From NCBI GenBank assembly GCA_900239685.1, contig OENT01000735.1:1-64000 (forward strand): a DNA stretch of 64,000 nt, given 5' to 3'. The translations under genes were made by a program, and so were the position numbers. The notes beneath the pieces were generated by a model that worked only from the letters and a program-made list of their open reading frames with translations, made no database searches and was not told the origin of the DNA. The stretch comes from Rotaria macrura. Taxonomy: Eukaryota; Rotifera; Eurotatoria; Philodinida; Philodinidae. Of the stretch, positions 36,627-48,116 are shown piece by piece; position 1 is the first letter of the stretch, and each line of letters begins with the position of its first letter.

Positions 36627-36715
36627 ACTCAAAAAATCTAGTTCGTAAAACAATAAACAGATATGTACTTCATTTTTTTCAATTAACACTTGAATATATG
36701 TTTTCTTTCAAAGAT
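36627..36715 (+). promoter_or_regulatory. Intercistronic region with splice-acceptor-like end
   Basis: Only 89 bases separate the UQCC5 stop from the next ATG. The segment contains aataaa (36652-36657) and ends in a pyrimidine-rich tract 'tgttttctttcaaag' directly before 'atATG'. This is what an operon intercistronic region with a spliced-leader acceptor looks like. Confidence 0.55.
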
Positions 36716-36925
36716 ATGAATCCGTTACGTCGTATTTTCTACTTCTCTATAATCAATACTCTAGCATTCATAGTTGGCTCTCAAACTGCTCATGTGTGGT
36801 TAAATCCTATGAAAGATTATAAAGATTTTATTACGAAAGCAGAAGCTGAATATCAGAAGCGCCAACAAGAACTGATTGATGTAGAAGAGTATTTACAAAA
36901 AAAACGACAACTACGTTCAACCTAA
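36716..36925 (+). CDS. Small single-pass membrane protein, possibly brawnin/UQCC6-like
   Basis: A 69-residue product. The ATG at 36716 is chosen because an acceptor-like tctttcaaag ends two bases before it; the upstream in-frame ATG (36698) would lie inside that pyrimidine tract. Residues about 6-24 form one hydrophobic helix ('IFYFSIINTLAFIVG'), followed by a charged helical tail ('AEYQKRQQELIDVEEYLQKK'). The spacing G-x4-H-x4-P just after the helix ('GSQTAHVWLNP') is the same as in human brawnin (UQCC6), another complex III assembly microprotein. Length and topology also fit. The match is weak outside that motif, so the assignment is tentative, but the neighbour UQCC5 makes it attractive. 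aataaa follows at 37001. Confidence 0.5.
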   Translation: MNPLRRIFYFSIINTLAFIVGSQTAHVWLNPMKDYKDFITKAEAEYQKRQQELIDVEEYLQKKRQLRST

Positions 36926-37000
36926 ATTAGCTGAATCGTTTTTCTGTGCACATCTGATAGTTTTGTATTAGCAACATTTTTTGTTTTGAAAACATGAATG

Positions 37001-37006
37001 AATAAA
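37001..37006 (+). terminator. Poly(A) signal of the small membrane protein gene
   Basis: aataaa 75 bases past the stop codon and 81 bases before the cereblon ATG. Confidence 0.55.
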
Positions 37007-37086
37007 AATTTTAAAAGAAGCAAAATCGCTGTTACTAAAACAGATTATGTTGATAGTTTTTATATTTTTAAATAGACTTTAGATAG

Positions 37087-37562
37087 ATGACTTCAAACGA
37101 GAATAATAACAATTCTCCTCCTAGTGAAGCACAGGGTATAGAATGCAGCGAGTGTACTACTTTTACTATTTGTCCAGAACAATCTATCTTTAGGTGAAGA
37201 TGCACCTGCCGCCTTAGGTTTCGAAGATGCTGTTGAACATCAACCAGATTTAGATGAAGAAAATAGACGACGTTTTCCTCAAATACCTGCACTTGCATGG
37301 CATCCTTGGGAAGGTATTGAGCAGCAACCTATCGGAGATGAAGATGAGGATGCTGACGATGAGCAAGAAATGAATGTTTTTGAAAACGATCTCAATCATG
37401 AACAAGAACAACTCAATCGGTTACAAGGTATATTGAAAAAATTAAGCTTTCACTTTTTCAACTTAGTATAGTCATCCGTGTCTAAATAGAGCAAATACGT
37501 CATATACAAAGACATTTACTATTCGATTTAAACAATCAAAGAGGAGATTTAGAAGATATGGA

Positions 37563-37593
<31 letters not shown>

Positions 37594-39812
37594 GATAATG
37601 AAGATTGGGAAGATGCAGAAGTTGGTAAGATTGGACGACAGCAAAATCATATAAATATAGACGAGTGTTTTATTTATAACGTTTGTTATACTAATAGATA
37701 GCAAATCGTATGTAGCACGTAGACTTTGATCAGATAAGATCTAGCAAAGCAACAGACCTATTTTCAAGCGTATCCTGTAATTTTTTACCATAGCTATGAG
37801 TAGAATTTAGTACAGCGAGCAAAAATCTTTAATAAAGTAAAATTCGTGTAATAGTCAGTAGTATTCAGAATCGAATTAATTATTTTGTTTATTTTTCATA
37901 CAACTACCGATAGAAGACTCTCATGCATGAAATTCAACTCAAGTGACGTCGTTTATCTTTTCCATATCGATTATTCAACAAATGATTTTATTTCACAAAA
38001 TATTCTCTAGAATAATTGCGTGTCTTAGACACTCAATATCTAGAGAAAAATGCATTCTTCGTCAAAGCTGACAATTGAACTATAGTTCTGTTGTGTAACG
38101 TTGCCAAGTTAGTTATACCAATTGAACAACGATCAACGAACTTCATTAGTTCCTTTCCTATTTGATGTATAATTGATATTAAAGTCAGCCGCTTTTTCGA
38201 CAAAAACTCTTCTTTTCTAAAAGAAACAAGCTTTTTGAATAGAAAAAATTCAATATTTTTCTTTTATTATTAAGCATCATCTGATGATGAAAATCAAGAT
38301 GGTACTATAACGTATGATCGTCTCCTACCGACAACTCATTCATATATGAATGTCGAGAATTTTCAAGAATTCAGTGGTGTTAGCTTATTATCGGATGATC
38401 GTCGTAATCTTTTAAATATTGTTGAATTAGCCAATATGATTTTAATACCGAATCAGATTGTTCCATGGCAAGTCTTTAATATGCGTACAGCACGCATGAT
38501 AAAAGAAGCCAAACAAGAAAATCGTTTATTTGGTGTTATTGATGCATGTTCATCATTGTTAACAAATGATCCAAAATATGGTACAACAGCTGAGATTGTT
38601 TCATATTACGAAGAATCCAACGATAATTCATTACAATTGAAAATTATCGGTCGACAACGTTTTATTATTGATGATCCATCAACAATGAAGCGCGATTTGA
38701 ATGGTATCCTTCGTGGTTATGTTAGAATATTACCTGATATACAACTACGACGACCACCGTTACCATCTATAAGTCAAAATTACATTCATACAATAAATTT
38801 TGTACTACAATATGATTTATGTTTAAAACGACAAAAACGTTTAAATCAAAAATATGTCAATGATAACGAACAAACTGCCATCGGATGTGGACAAGCATTA
38901 ATTAATTTAATTAAAAGAAAACGTACAACATCATCGACATCATCAACAACACACGATCTAAACGGTAAGATGAAGAATATTTAATTACTTTGAAAATATA
39001 GAACTTTCCCGCTTACTATGCTCAGTAGTCTCGAACCCGTCAACACACAATCTGTTTCGTATACGTTCTCGTACTAGCCCATGGTCTTTAACACCTTATC
39101 CTTATTGGATTGTACGTCGATATGACGATGCATATATCATGTCATTAGTGAAGATTGAACTAAGTAATATTATGTTAGCCAATGATGATGGTTCCTTGCC
39201 GGTGACACCAGATCGTTTCGCTGACTGGTTGCTGATCAATATCCCGTTTGAAATTCAAACCGTACAAAAAATTTTATCATTTCCTACGACAATTCAAAGA
39301 TGTGAGCATTTTTTTGAAAACAAAAACCATACATTAGTAGATTGGTGAAAAATAAAATAAGATTCTTTCTTTCTTTTTCTGTTTTAGTACGTTTTGTTTT
39401 ATCTTGGCTTAGACGCTATAAAAAGTTTGCTTGTCGTCATTGTGCAGCCGATATATGTGAAGATCGTGATATATTTTCAATGTCTGCGACAGGATTGATG
39501 GCAGCCTATGTTAATCCTCATGGGCAGATTCATGAAACATTAACTGTGCTACAGGCAAAAAATATTCGCTTACTTGGTCATGAAGTCGCAGAACATTCAT
39601 GGTTTCCTGGTTATAAGTGGACAATAGTTCAATGTCGTTTATGTAACAATCATCTTGGTTGGCGTTTTCGTAATTCATCACTTAAACCGTCAACCTTCTA
39701 TGGTTTAACCCGTAATGGACTCATTTTTGCCAAAAATACAACAGGTACCGATGGCGAACAAGACATAGAAGAAGAAAGACCTACACGAAATGTGTCAGTT
39801 GACGAGGAATGA
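37087..39812 (+). CDS. CRBN: Cereblon, CRL4 substrate receptor
   Basis: Six exons (37087-37135, 37194-37427, 37490-37624, 38275-38964, 39026-39301, 39388-39812) give 602 residues, against 442 in human; the extra length is mainly an acidic N-terminal region with a poly-Asp run. Exons 4-5 encode the LON-like domain starting 'YDRLLPTTHSYM'. Exon 6 is the CULT domain: zinc ligands Cys477/Cys480 ('CRHC') and Cys544/Cys547 ('CRLC'), 'MAAYVNPHG', and the ligand pocket 'EHSWFPGYKWTIVQC...GW' with the three cage tryptophans Trp533, Trp539 and Trp553 at the same spacing as human Trp380/386/400. Cereblon docks on DDB1 in the CUL4 ubiquitin ligase and recognises C-terminal cyclic imides. The residue two after the second cage Trp is Ile, as in mouse, not Val as in human. 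Intron 3 is unusually long (650 bp). Confidence 0.95.
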
Positions 39813-39881
39813 TATCGTCTACTTTTTTGTGTAAATAATTTATTGTATATTTTGCATCAATCTTCTTCTTTCTTTTTATAC

Positions 39882-39887
39882 AATAAA
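39882..39887 (+). terminator. Poly(A) signal of cereblon
   Basis: aataaa about 70 bases past the stop codon. Confidence 0.6.
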
Positions 39888-40371
39888 CATTAGCCGTAGG
39901 CAGCACGATATTTCATGCGTACCAATGACGCAGTTTTGCTTCTAAGTAGTAGCATGAAATATATGAACTGAAATGTATATGTATGCTTCTATGTTAATGT
40001 ACGTTTTTATTTTGAGAATAGATGGAGATAGTTGTCAATAGTAGAATATAAGTCACTTTTTCTCGTTTTGAAAAAATATTTTTGTTTGTTCGATATAATT
40101 CATTGAACTCGTTTATATTTATTCTGCAATGATACTTTTAATTAAGCTTGTATTTTATCATATCATAAACATATAGTTTCTTTTTCTAGGAAAGTTTTAT
40201 GATTGGTTATCGAATTGTGTCCATTGTATGTGTAACAGTATTGGGAAAGGGAAAGGGACAGTCTTCATAATATTTATTTTCTTTCGTCTACTCATACAGA
40301 TCTGACAATTATTCCTTTTACTATGTTTTGAACCTAATTTTCAGATTTACATATATTCCAATTTTCATCAA

Positions 40372-41709
40372 ATGTCCAGTTACGGTAGAGATTCCAGTGG
40401 TGGTGAAGGGTAAGATGGTTAACAGCAATAATATTCGAATTTCTTTGTTCAACGTGTTTTCATCTGTTCTAAATTCTTCAGATACGGTGGTGGTGGTGGG
40501 GGTCATTCTAGCAATGACTATCACTCAGGTAGACCCAGTGGTGGTCGCAGCAACTACGATAGTAACAGGTAAATCGAATAAGTGGATTTTTCGACAAATA
40601 TCTTTTTCATGGGTTTGTTATCATTTGTAGTGGCCAAAAGAGAACTAACTCAGATTATAATTCACGTGGTGATGCAGGTAAATATCCTTTTTTCATGTCT
40701 TGTATGTCGGTTTTTGGATCTTCAAAAATTGACACTTAATACAGGATGATGATCAGCTTCAACAGACACTTTGTCCTCTGTGCAGGTTCTGGAAGCAGCA
40801 GTCGCGGTCGAAGCGACTATCAAAGTATCAATGATAAAAATGGAGGTGGCGGATACAATCGTGGACGTAACGATTATCAAAATGAGGATAGAGGTAGTGG
40901 TGGATATAACCGTGGTAGAAATGACTACAGTGATAATGCAGGTGGGGGTGGTGGTGGTGGAGATGACACACGTATGGAAACGCAACGAGATACAATTTTC
41001 ATTCAGAACTTACCGCGTCAAGTAACTACTGACGAACTTCGAGATGTGTTTAGTCAAATTGGAATAATCAAAGTTAGTTGTTGATATTTGTCTCATTAGT
41101 TTTGACATCGAGTTATAAAAAAACTTAAACTCAATTTTTCTAGAATGATAGAAAAACAGGTGCACCAAAAATTTGGATTTATAAAGATAAAACAACCGGA
41201 GAAGGCAAAGGCGAAGCAACTATAACATATGAAGATGAAGAAGCAGCACAAGCTGCCATTAATTGGTATAATGGTAAGATTCTTTTTATTTGTTTTATTC
41301 TACATTCAATTCTTATTATATGGCGGTAAAAATAGACAAAGAAGTTCTGTCCAATATTGTTAAAATCTCACTAGCTACTCGGCGTGCTTCTAGCTTTGGT
41401 GGCCGTGGTGGATTTCGTGGTCGTGGTGGATTCCGTGGCCGAGGTAAACATTTAGTTTTGAAAAAAATAAACACTTCATTTTATGGAATTATTTATTGTA
41501 AACTTGCTATTGTAGGAGGAAGTGGCGGTGGTGGTGGTGGTGGTGATTTCGGTGGCTATCGTGGCAGAGGTGAATAGTTCCGCTTTGCTTTTCATTTATA
41601 TAATAGCATTCATTTCTTACTAGGAGGAGACCGTGGTGGTGATTATCGTGGTAGTGGTCGTGGTGCAAGTTATGGTACAAGCCGAGACAACCGTTCCAAT
41701 CCATATTAA
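40372..41709 (+). CDS. FUS/EWS/TAF15-like RNA-binding protein (Cabeza type)
   Basis: Eight exons (40372-40409, 40482-40568, 40631-40677, 40786-41072, 41144-41273, 41336-41443, 41516-41569, 41624-41709) give 278 residues. Residues 1 to about 118 are Gly/Ser/Tyr/Arg-rich with repeated 'YNRGRNDY'. An RRM spans about 126-212, with RNP2-like 'IFIQNL' and the FET-specific RNP1 'GKGEATITYE', then 'KISLATRRA'. RGG repeats ('GFRGRGGFRGRG') follow. The last residues 'DNRSNPY' resemble the PY nuclear-localisation signal of FUS. FET proteins bind RNA and act in transcription and splicing. The RanBP2-type zinc finger that normally sits between RGG boxes is not present in any exon I can find. The protein is about half the length of human FUS. 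An acceptor-like ctaattttcag lies 28 bases before the ATG. aataaa at 42016. Confidence 0.88.
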
Positions 41710-42015
41710 TGGAGTTACTCTGTTCTATAGAGCGAATTGTTCTAGTAACAGCGACAAACATTCATCAGCAAAATGCACATTGTATCTATTTTTTTCTTTT
41801 TTTGTTGTTATTGCTGTTGTTTTCTTTTACTATTACTACTCGAAGTTGTCTCTTTCTGACAAGCTTTTTTTGTTTCCATTTTGCTCTTCGTACAAGTGTT
41901 TGTCTTTGTCTTTCTGTTGAAAAATACATGCAACAAACAAATCCATATGTGGTCATTGTGTATTTTTCCTTTTCTATAACTGTCAATGTATGTGTTTTTG
42001 TTTACGTATGGTAAC

Positions 42016-42021
42016 AATAAA
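42016..42021 (+). terminator. Poly(A) signal of the FUS-like gene
   Basis: aataaa about 305 bases past the stop codon, the first one downstream. Confidence 0.5.
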
Positions 42022-42651
42022 AAGAACTATTGTACATCTATTTCCACGCGTAGGATAGTTTGTACTGTTCATTAAATCCAGAGCGTCTATTTCATATGAA
42101 GCGTATACAGGCAACGATCAAATTTTTCCCATTGGATAGACATATTCAATTGAATTTCACTCCGCGTGACTATACCCATAACAGAACCAAACATCGAAAT
42201 TGAAATAAACCGCATTCATATATTCCATTGATTACTGCTACAAAGTCTACAAGTACGCGACTATATTTACCTGGATAAGAGTCAGTTTTCATGGGTGTCT
42301 ATCGAAGAAATATACTTTTTGATGTAAAGCTACATGAGTACAAAATAACAGTTTATTTGTTATCTTAGTCAGGCATATACAAAAAAGATGATTTACGAAC
42401 TTTCAGATCACTATGAATCTCTATGACATTCATGCTCTAGTATGCGCTTGATCGGCCATCGATACCATTCAATTTCGCATTTTCTCTCTCTATGATATCT
42501 TATCGTGTTTGTTTGATTATCCTTTTGGGTGAGATGCACTCGTATTTGTCAGCATGCGAACAATTAGTATTCTTGTTTTCTCATGTTTTCTACTACTGAA
42601 AAAAACAAAGGAGCACAACAAGGAAGCGAGTTATACTAAAATTCGTACACT
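42022..42651. other. Intergenic, nothing recognised
   Basis: AT-rich spacer between the FUS-like gene and a transposon-like segment; no coding pattern. Confidence 0.5.
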
Positions 42652-43363
42652 CTAGTGGCGTAACCAAGGGTGGGACTCGGGTCCATCACCAGCATTTTAA
42701 GTCCTATCACGTTTACATCGAAGTTACGAAGCTTTTAAATAAAAATAGATCATATTAATTTGAGTACCGTGGATCATAGAACCAATAGGTGTAGGAATAA
42801 TTCCTGTGAAGGCAGAAAGGATCCATCCTACGTAAAGTGATGAATAAAAAAGGGAAAATAGACACACTTTTGTATATATATCCTGCATTCCTTATCCACT
42901 CATACTGCGACTTAAAGACATATTGTCCCTTTTCCTAGAGAAGCCTTCTCATGAAAAGAAATGAAGTCACGCACTTATTTAAACATCCATCACCAATTTT
43001 GCATCATAATAAATTATTTTTGTTGAAACAGCTTACATTTCTGGTACGTAAAGCCCATATCTCCCACAACTTCATGCTAGACTAGAGAAATAGACCGATT
43101 AATTTCTGTTCAAATTCGAACATGTCTCTATGGATTTATCCTTCTCTGGCATACATTTCTCCTTGCATGAATAGAAGTGGTCAATATTAGATGGTTTCGG
43201 GTGGGCTGAGCCCACCCTCAAGGAAATTTCTGGTGCCGCTACTATTCTTCGGATATGGTTGAGACGCAACTCCAAAAAATGAACACAGAGTTATCTCTGT
43301 TTTCACCATCTTGAGCCTAGAGGCTTATCCCCACCACTCTCAAATTTCTAGTTACGTTGCTAG
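42652..43363. mobile_element. Probable non-autonomous DNA transposon, about 710 bp
   Basis: The left end ctagtggcgtaaccaagggtggg and the right end (rc ctagcaacgtaactag, then gagtggtgggg) are short imperfect inverted repeats. Inside, near 43200, is the palindromic ggtgggctgagcccacc followed by 'ctggtgccgctacta', a phrase that itself looks like a transposon end, so a nested or composite insertion is possible. No open frame of interest and no clear target duplication. Confidence 0.45.
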
Positions 43364-45092
43364 TATGTTCTTCTTCTGCTTCTTTCTTTATTGTTGCTTA
43401 AAAAACTAACTTGAGCGAGACAAATTCGACTGCCAACAAATCTGATTTGCAAATTTATTCGTACGTTCTGCTAATTTGTGCGAGTCGAATGACAAAAATA
43501 TTTTGAAAGTTCTGCTATAAATGCTTTTCGACTTTCATGATCTTTCAATTGATGAGCACGTGTCGTACGTGGAGATCTACAAAAGGACGCTTCTTCGGTA
43601 TTATCTCGATCCAAGTCAATTTCTTCAGTGACTTTGCTTCTGATTTGGATCAAAATTCTTCGATGGTACACAACTATGACTAAATAAAATTTTTTATAGC
43701 TTTCGTTTCCGATTTACTTCCCTACAACCAAAGCCGTTTTCCAAAATTAGAATTAAATTTTCAGATGAAACAGTGTGTTCCGAATTCAGTAGTTAATTTT
43801 ATTTTTTAAAATATTCGAGGCTACAATAACAACACTATTCAATTGATACTAGATACAGGCAAGCAGCGACAAAAATATTATAATTAACAAAGCGAATAAA
43901 TTGCTATTGAATCGAATTCATGTATATCCCATGCTAATTTATCAATTCAAAAATCTGAACAAGGCTTCTCATTAGTCTCGATTTTTGAAATCAGAATCAA
44001 GATATGAGCGAAAATTATCGATATTGTACATAAAAATGAATGATTTCTGGACTTTCTCAGTCACAAGAGGAAAATAAACATGAAAATGTATCGTTGAGTT
44101 CGAAATAAAAAGAAGACCGAGACCTCTTTTTAGATCCCTAGTCATTTGTCATTCTTGGTAGACGTGCTGATGAAGTGATTTCTATGTATATTTGAACCAA
44201 CGAAATAATTATTATACAGATTTTCTACGTGAAAATTATCCCGTATTTTGTAACGTGTCACTGTTTTGAATTGTGTTGAATAGAAGATCAATTCTTTGAT
44301 TTACTCATAAATTTTCCATAAATTCAATGCATATCATTAGTTTACAACGTTATGAAGCTTTAAAACAGTTTTTTTGAGCTTTAAGATGCAAGTCTCTCAG
44401 CTGCATGCCTGTTAGGAAAACTCATATTTTTTCGGTTATCAATAGTACGCAAAGTATGTGCGCATAAGTTATTCTCAGAATTTTGTTTTTCTCCAGGCAA
44501 TTTCTGGTAATGTTAAATTAAAACAGTGACATCAAAAGCTGTCCTTATCATAAGAAGACTACTCATCAGTTTCGGTTTTTCGTAACAGTTAAAGAAAAAT
44601 AGGTTTTATTTTTTGTTTATTTTCTTGAAAGATAAATTGTATAGCCTTCTCCAATCGAGTAAATATCTTTCAAGATGTAGTTTTTGTAGTAAGAAAAACG
44701 ATCTTTCCTCGGAAATTGTAAACATGCGCATTTTTAATCGAAAAATAGATCATACGACAAAAATAAATAGTAATCAAGTAAAAAATGGTAAAGATTCGAT
44801 TAATGTCAAGAATTTGACACAAAGATAAATGTTTTCATGAATCGTGTCTGATATTAATACGCAAATATAGTAGAAAACAAGGATTATCTGTCTGTCAAAC
44901 AAAGATAATCATCTCAGTGATAGTGAACGACATCTGCTAATAGTTGTTCCATCAACAATCTACGAACAATGGCTCGAATATAAATTATTCGATTGCTTGG
45001 TTTATACGTAATATCGTATATTGGAAGTGTGGATAACATAATCGATACATTGCTTGATTTTTCTGCTGTTTGAAATCATATTTCTATTAACA
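43364..45092. other. Intergenic, no gene recognised
   Basis: AT-rich. A minus-strand frame at 43471-43671 ('TEEIDLDRDNTEEASFCR') and a plus frame at 44613-44828 are isolated and unsupported. Confidence 0.45.
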
Positions 45093-47166
45093 ATGACATC
45101 TCATCTAATAAATGATAATAGAAGTAATAGTATTTTACCAGAATCAATGCAACGTATGATTACACCTCAATACGAACAGATCGTAAATGAAATTGAAAAT
45201 ATTTATCATCATCCAGACACAGGTGGCTGAATTTCTCTTCAATCGCGGTATTCATTTGCAAATTTGAAATCTTTTCAGGATTTGTAACCATTGCTCGATG
45301 CTTGGGCCTGTCTCTGATGGCACCAAATAAGAAGATAAGTATACTACTTATTGGCAATCATAGTGCTGGTAAATTGATTCGACTTTTGTTCATACAGAAT
45401 AGATGTAGTTTTTGTTTTGAAATGAAAAGGAAAATCATCTCTCGTTAATTGGTATATTGAAGATAATGTTCAACGTACTGGAGTAGCTATTGAAACGCAA
45501 GGTAAATCAATCGAAATCAAATCAGAAGATGTAATAATATTAGACGCACATACATATGTACATCTATCTATCTATTCATCTCTCTACATATTGATATATT
45601 GGTAGGTGTATCTATTATTACAAGTGGCAAACGACGAGAATCACTCATGGTAAAGTCGAAGGGAGAACGATAAACGCATCTAATCACACATATAGATGTA
45701 TCTATTTATTTAAATCTATTGATTGATCTTTAGGGTCCAGCAACGATGCGTTTATTTCCTTATCTTCATCCCTTGGGAAACATACCTAGTGAGTTATTTC
45801 ATATTATGATAATTGATGCGAACTCTTTTATAGGTCTTCTTAACTATTTAACTACGGAAATATCTTCATCGAAACAAAAGAAATTTCCACTCGTGTCATT
45901 CATTGATACACCTGGTCTCGTTGATGGTGCTATGGCATATCCATTCAATGTAGAACAAGCAATTCTTTGGCTTGGTCTGCAAAAACTTATTTTTTTTCTT
46001 TTCTCAAATAGATTTTATTTATTTATTTATTGCTGTGTGTAGGTGATCATGCTGATCTCATCTTTGTCCTATTCGATCCGATTGGTCAAGCTCTATGCAA
46101 AAGAACATTAACATTAGTTGAACAACTGAATAAATCGAATCCAGAAAAGATGCATTATTATTTGGCTAAAGCTGATGAAGCAGGCAATGATCGTGATCGA
46201 CATCGTGTTCTGATGCAAATTGTACAAAATCTATGTCGACAACCCGAAATTTCTAAAACTAATTTTGACATGCCAACTATTTACTTACCTAATTTAGCTA
46301 AAGTAAAACAAAGGTTCGTTTGAAAATTAAATCAACGTACGATTTATTTTTCATAGGAAACACGCTGTACAAATCAAATTCATGAAGTTTGCTCAACAAT
46401 CGATCACGCTGTATTTAGTAGTGTACAAAAATCATTGAATATGCTTCATAATGATTGTCAACGATTGGAACAATCTATTCAAGAACGATTAATCTTACAT
46501 GAGTAAGTCATTTGTTTATTTTGTATTCCAATGGTAATCAATACTGTGATTTTCTTTGTTAGAAAAACTAAAATAAGACATCGATCATGGAATATAAAAT
46601 TGTCCGTCGTTCAGTTTATTTCATTAATACTTGTTCTACTTTCATTTGTATTACTTTTACGACGTTATCTTGAAACATGTCATTTAAAAATTCCAATTAT
46701 ATTTCTTGATGAATCTTCAACATCATGGCAAATCAGTTCGACACTTGTAAAACTTGTTCTATTGTCGAATGAAACATTGTTCTTCATAATATTTTGTCTT
46801 TTACTTCTTGACGATAGAACTCTATTGATGATTTTCTCTATTATCCAGCATATCCATTATTATTATGCATAATATTGATTAATGCAATTATATTCTTTGT
46901 TGGACGCTTCATAAAAAAGTATTCATTCGAGTAATATGAATAGATTTTAGCAATCATGTCATCGTCTATTTAGTCGTCAAAAAGATGTACTCAATGCTCG
47001 AGAAAAGAAAATGCTCATAGCATTCAAACAACATCTTGAAAACAATGTCAACGTTAAGCAAGTAAATTGTACTTTCTAATTATTATTTCCAGTCTTGCTA
47101 TAAGTATTTTTTCTTTATTTTTAGAAAAATCTTTACGAATCATTTTTGGCTGAAACAATCGATTGA
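45093..47166 (+). CDS. Dynamin-superfamily GTPase, EHD/sarcalumenin-like, membrane-anchored
   Basis: Twelve exons join in frame to about 451 residues: 45093-45222, 45279-45368, 45430-45501, 45606-45649, 45734-45788, 45834-45974, 46043-46302, 46357-46502, 46563-46746, 46818-46898, 46951-47061 and 47125-47166. GTPase motifs are clear: P-loop 'GNHSAGKS' (68-75), 'TGVAIETQG', switch II 'FIDTPGLVDG' (D155TPG158) and the specificity motif 'KADE' (220-223). 'FDPIGQALCKRT' and 'RVLMQIVQNLC' match the conserved family of EHD/sarcalumenin-like GTPases with no EH domain. Two hydrophobic segments follow (about 327-347 and within exon 10), suggesting membrane anchoring. EHD-type proteins remodel membranes; the role here is inferred. 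The junction between exons 10 and 11 is uncertain: the best frame-preserving donor (gttgga) is weak, and reading straight on gives an early stop at 46934. Confidence 0.8.
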
Positions 47167-48116
47167 ATTATATAGTATAGAAGAAAAGCAAATTGAACTA
47201 AAATCTAAAAGCAAATATGTATTACGACTCGCTATTTTTTTTTCTGAGCTTATTTCTTCTTATAAATCTCAAAAAGTAAATGTCGATATTAATATAGACT
47301 AAAATATAGAAAGAGAATCGTGCTATTTTAACTTTAAATCATCGTTTATTAAAGAATATGATCCATCATTTCCTCTTGAATTTTTGCATTACTTGAGCTA
47401 TTTTTTCTGTCATAAACTCATAAAAATACTCAGTCGCTCTTTACATTACAGTTGACGAGCTTTAATAATATTTTGAAAACTCAGAAAGAAGAATTGTGTA
47501 GATTTTTACATTTGAAGTGTTTTTTTTAAGTTCCATAGAAAATGTACACATCTTATAACAATACTTCAGGGTAGCCGAACACTAAATGAAAAAACAGAAG
47601 TTAGAAAAAAAAATCAAGTCATCTGTCAATGTTGTTTTTGTTCTTCTTCGAAGCTATTATTACCTGAGGAATTATAACATCATGTAAGAACAGCGCTCAA
47701 CACATATCCTTGCCGAAATAAATATTGTTTAGACTTAACAATGGAATTCACGTTCAATTCAGATAAAGACCATAAACATCGATAAGTGAAGACTAGTATG
47801 ATAAAATTTTATTTGTAAATAAATAATAAGACACCATATAGTAATCTTTGATTCCACTTTTTTTCAACATTTTCTTTCAGTAAAAATTAAGAGAAACCAA
47901 CCAGTTTCGTTTAACTTCTCTGAGAGAAACTGTATAAGTATACTGTGTCTGGTTTCATATTACAATATTAGATTACTTCATTTTTCTTTACATTCATGAA
48001 AACATAAGAATTAATGTCGACAAGATAACATAGAAGAAAGAAAACAACAAAAAATATAATATATGTACTATCTGACTAATATAATAATGATACTAAAGTT
48101 TGTAATTCAGTTTTGC
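47167..48116. other. Intergenic between convergent genes
   Basis: About 950 bp between two convergent genes. Holds tttatt at about 47807, a likely minus-strand poly(A) signal for the next gene. No coding pattern. Confidence 0.45.

Noticed and set aside
41507-41761. His-rich minus-strand frames over the FUS-like gene
   Set aside because: Antisense shadows of Gly/Arg codons (ggt, cgt read backward as acc, acg, cac).
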